Program-made: the position numbers and the translations under genes
Part shown: piece by piece, positions 62,404 through 64,000 of the stretch
Position numbering within the stretch: position 1 is the stretch's first letter
Layout: each line of letters starts with the position of its first letter
The notes under the pieces: generated by a model
What the model was told of the DNA's origin: nothing
Database searches by the model: none
Seen by the model: only the letters and a program-made list of their open reading frames with translations
NCBI GenBank assembly: GCA_963790875.1
Contig: CAWBQT010000003.1
Coordinates: 1,178,001 to 1,242,000 of the forward strand
Reading direction: 5' to 3'
Length of the DNA stretch: 64,000 nt
DNA from: AP-15 sp963790875
Lineage (GTDB): Bacteria; Pseudomonadota; Alphaproteobacteria; ATCC43930; CGMCC-115725

Positions 62404-63004
62404 GATGCTCCTCCGGCTACATCCCTGTTGTCCCTGTCGTGCGCGGCCGCATGCCCTGCCTCAGATCTCATCTTTACCCATAAGTCTGCGTTGCACAGTC
62501 GGCGTGCCGCTTCAGGAGTGCCTGTCGCCCCAAAAGAAGGCTCCAATTTCTCCCGTCATACCGGCGAAAGCCGGTATCCAGGGCAGAAATAGGTCCCGGC
62601 GTTCGCCGGGACGACGTGAAAAAGAGCTTGGCCACGGCCGTGATAGATACAAACGACTGTGTCCTGAGACACTTGTGGCAATGATCAGGCCTCAGATGGG
62701 GTGCCTGCCTTAGTGCCGCCATCAAAGCGCTGCGACGCCGCCTCGCTGCTCAACAATTCGTTCACTCGTGAAAGGCCGCCGGCTTTAGCGCCGTAAGCAG
62801 ACGAGGCTGGCGTCGAGCCCTATTCTCGGTCACAGCGCCGCGTGCGTTCCGGCCTGCTCGCGGGGAAGACGGGCGCCGAGAAACATTCCCGTGGCCCGGC
62901 GTGTCTCGTCGGCCTTCAGCCCACGGACTCGATCCGTCGGCATCCGCGCTTTTTCGCTACGCAGTCGGCGCATGAGAAAGGCAGGAAGAATATAAGCACA
63001 ATCT
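62404..63004. other. Intergenic right end of the island
   Basis: 600 bases with the paired hairpin repeat at 62554-62616 and no supported gene. Lowest GC of the neighbourhood near 62980-63004. If the island inserted at the speB 3' end, its right junction should lie at 63000-63012. Confidence 0.4.
62554..62616. repeat. Dispersed paired-hairpin repeat
   Basis: Two perfect hairpins: ATACCGGC-GAAA-GCCGGTAT (62558-62577) and TCCCGGCG-TT-CGCCGGGA (62594-62611), in the arrangement of the widely scattered CGTCATTCCGGCGAAAGCCGGAATCC-type repeat. A related half-copy (ATTCCCGCTTTCCGCGGGAATG) occurs near 3396-3418. Confidence 0.65.
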
Positions 63005-63904
63005 TTAGCAGAGGGCGGGTGGCGCGAGCAGGGCGAGGTAGTCCCAGGCGATTGTCGCGGCCGCAAGCGCCGTGATCTCGGCCACGTCATAGGCCGGCGC
63101 CACCTCGACGACGTCCATGCCGGCGAAATCGAGCCCGGCGAGCCGACGCAGGATCGCCCGCACCTGCCAGGTGGCAAGCCCGCCGACCTCGGGCGTGCCG
63201 GTGCCGGGGGCGAAAGCCGGATCGAGCGCGTCGATGTCGAAAGTGAGGTAGGCGCGTGCCGCGCCGACGATCTTGCGGACCCGCTCGGCGACGGCGGCGG
63301 GGCCGGTTTCGTGCACCTCTTCGGCGGTGACGATCGTGACACCCTTGCCGCGCGTCCAGTCGTGCACCTCGCGGTGCAGCGGCGAGCGGATGCCGATCTG
63401 GATCATCCGATGCGGGTCGACGAGGCCCTCCTCGATCGCGTGATAAAACGGCGAGCCGTGGCCCCAGACGAGGCCGAAGCTATCGGGCCAGGTGTCGACA
63501 TGCGCGTCGAAATGGACGAGGGCCAACGGGCCCCTGCGGCGCGCCAGCGCGCGCAGCAGCGCGAGCGTGATCGTGTGGTCGCCGCCGAGCGCCACGAGAT
63601 GCTTGAGCCGTGCCGCCTGCGCCTCGATCTGCCTGAGGCTGCCCGCAATCTCGCCATGCGCGATGCGAAAATCGCCGATATCGGCGAGGTCCTGCGCCGC
63701 CGGGTCACGCCAGTTCGCCGGATGCTCGCCATCGACCAGCATGCGGCTCGCCTGGCGGATCGCGGCGGGCCCGAAGCGTGCGCCGGGCCGGTTCGAAGTG
63801 CCGAGGTCAAAGGGGATGCCGGCGACGCAGATCGCCGCATCGGCGGCCGCACGCTCGAGGCCGAGAAAGCTCGGGCGCACGGCAAAAGTCGGGGTGTCGG
63901 TCAT
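63005..63904 (-). CDS. speB: Agmatinase/ureohydrolase
   Basis: 299 residues. Manganese-binding motifs: LGGDHTIT, VHFDAHVDTW and FDIDALDPAFAPGTGTPEVGG, all canonical for agmatinase/arginase enzymes; agmatinase is most likely from length and SNRPGARFGPAAIR. It produces putrescine from agmatine. A second copy of its last 54 codons lies at 50063-50227; the intact gene stands at the right border of the defence island. Confidence 0.92.
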   Translation of the reverse strand: MTDTPTFAVRPSFLGLERAAADAAICVAGIPFDLGTSNRPGARFGPAAIRQASRMLVDGEHPANWRDPAAQDLADIGDFRIAHGEIAGSLRQIEAQAARLKHLVALGGDHTITLALLRALARRRGPLALVHFDAHVDTWPDSFGLVWGHGSPFYHAIEEGLVDPHRMIQIGIRSPLHREVHDWTRGKGVTIVTAEEVHETGPAAVAERVRKIVGAARAYLTFDIDALDPAFAPGTGTPEVGGLATWQVRAILRRLAGLDFAGMDVVEVAPAYDVAEITALAAATIAWDYLALLAPPALC

Positions 63905-64000
63905 GCCTGCGATCTAGGCAAAACGCAGGCGATATCAATACGCGGCAAATGTTCGGCCGCCGTTCGCCCAAGCGGCCGCGGCTATCGGTAAAATTGCGGT

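Noticed and set aside
1..64000. CRISPR array
   Set aside because: No regularly spaced direct repeats were seen; the repeats found are hairpins, tandem pairs or dispersed elements.
1..64000. tRNA or rRNA genes, including as island attachment site
   Set aside because: No T-arm consensus with flanking acceptor pairing was noticed by eye. A tRNAscan run could overturn this.

Overview
The window is GC-rich chromosomal DNA from an alphaproteobacterium. This rests on a DUF2794 protein, a class II DAHP synthase, an intracellular PhaZ depolymerase, a STAS-fused MlaE-type permease, an NsrR-type Rrf2 regulator, and the dispersed palindromic repeats typical of that class. Genus cannot be read from the sequence.

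Region 1 (1-12.8 kb): a remnant of an IS66 accessory gene, a DOPA-dioxygenase-like protein, a histidine phosphatase, a haloalkane dehalogenase, a divergent SDR protein and a large membrane protein. Three tandem paralogous MFS transporters follow, then a nicotinate phosphoribosyltransferase-like gene and a class II DAHP synthase. The DAHP synthase is preceded by an apparent aromatic-amino-acid leader peptide and attenuator.

Region 2 (13-24.5 kb): a forward catabolic-looking cluster (Rieske oxygenase, two tandem luciferase-like monooxygenases, hydrolase, class V aminotransferase, cytochrome b561), then DUF1614 and DUF2794 proteins, an L-2-hydroxyglutarate-dehydrogenase-like oxidoreductase, alanine dehydrogenase, a methyltransferase-like protein and adenine phosphoribosyltransferase.

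Region 3 (24.6-38.6 kb): a four-gene Mla-type lipid-transport operon, cytochromes c, a patatin-like protein lacking its serine nucleophile, PHB depolymerase, a BKACE enzyme with a two-subunit CoA transferase (a MITE-like element lies between the subunits), and an ornithine decarboxylase with a candidate leader-peptide/hairpin 5' region.

Region 4 (39-50 kb): transporter genes, many with single-base frameshifts, and a nitric-oxide-responsive cluster (NsrR, truncated haemoglobin, DUF6522, DUF6306) with a good NsrR operator.

Region 5 (50-63 kb): a degenerate defence island. A type-I-like BREX operon (brxA-like, brxB, brxC, pglX, pglZ, brxL, DUF1998 helicase) has suffered an internal brxC-pglX deletion, several frameshifts and an IS1182-family insertion. 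Toxin-antitoxin genes lie inside and beside it. The island is bounded by direct copies of the 3' end of speB (agmatinase): a fragment on the left and the intact gene on the right. Because almost every gene in 39-62 kb carries an indel while almost none does in 0-39 kb, real decay must be separated from assembly error by read mapping.
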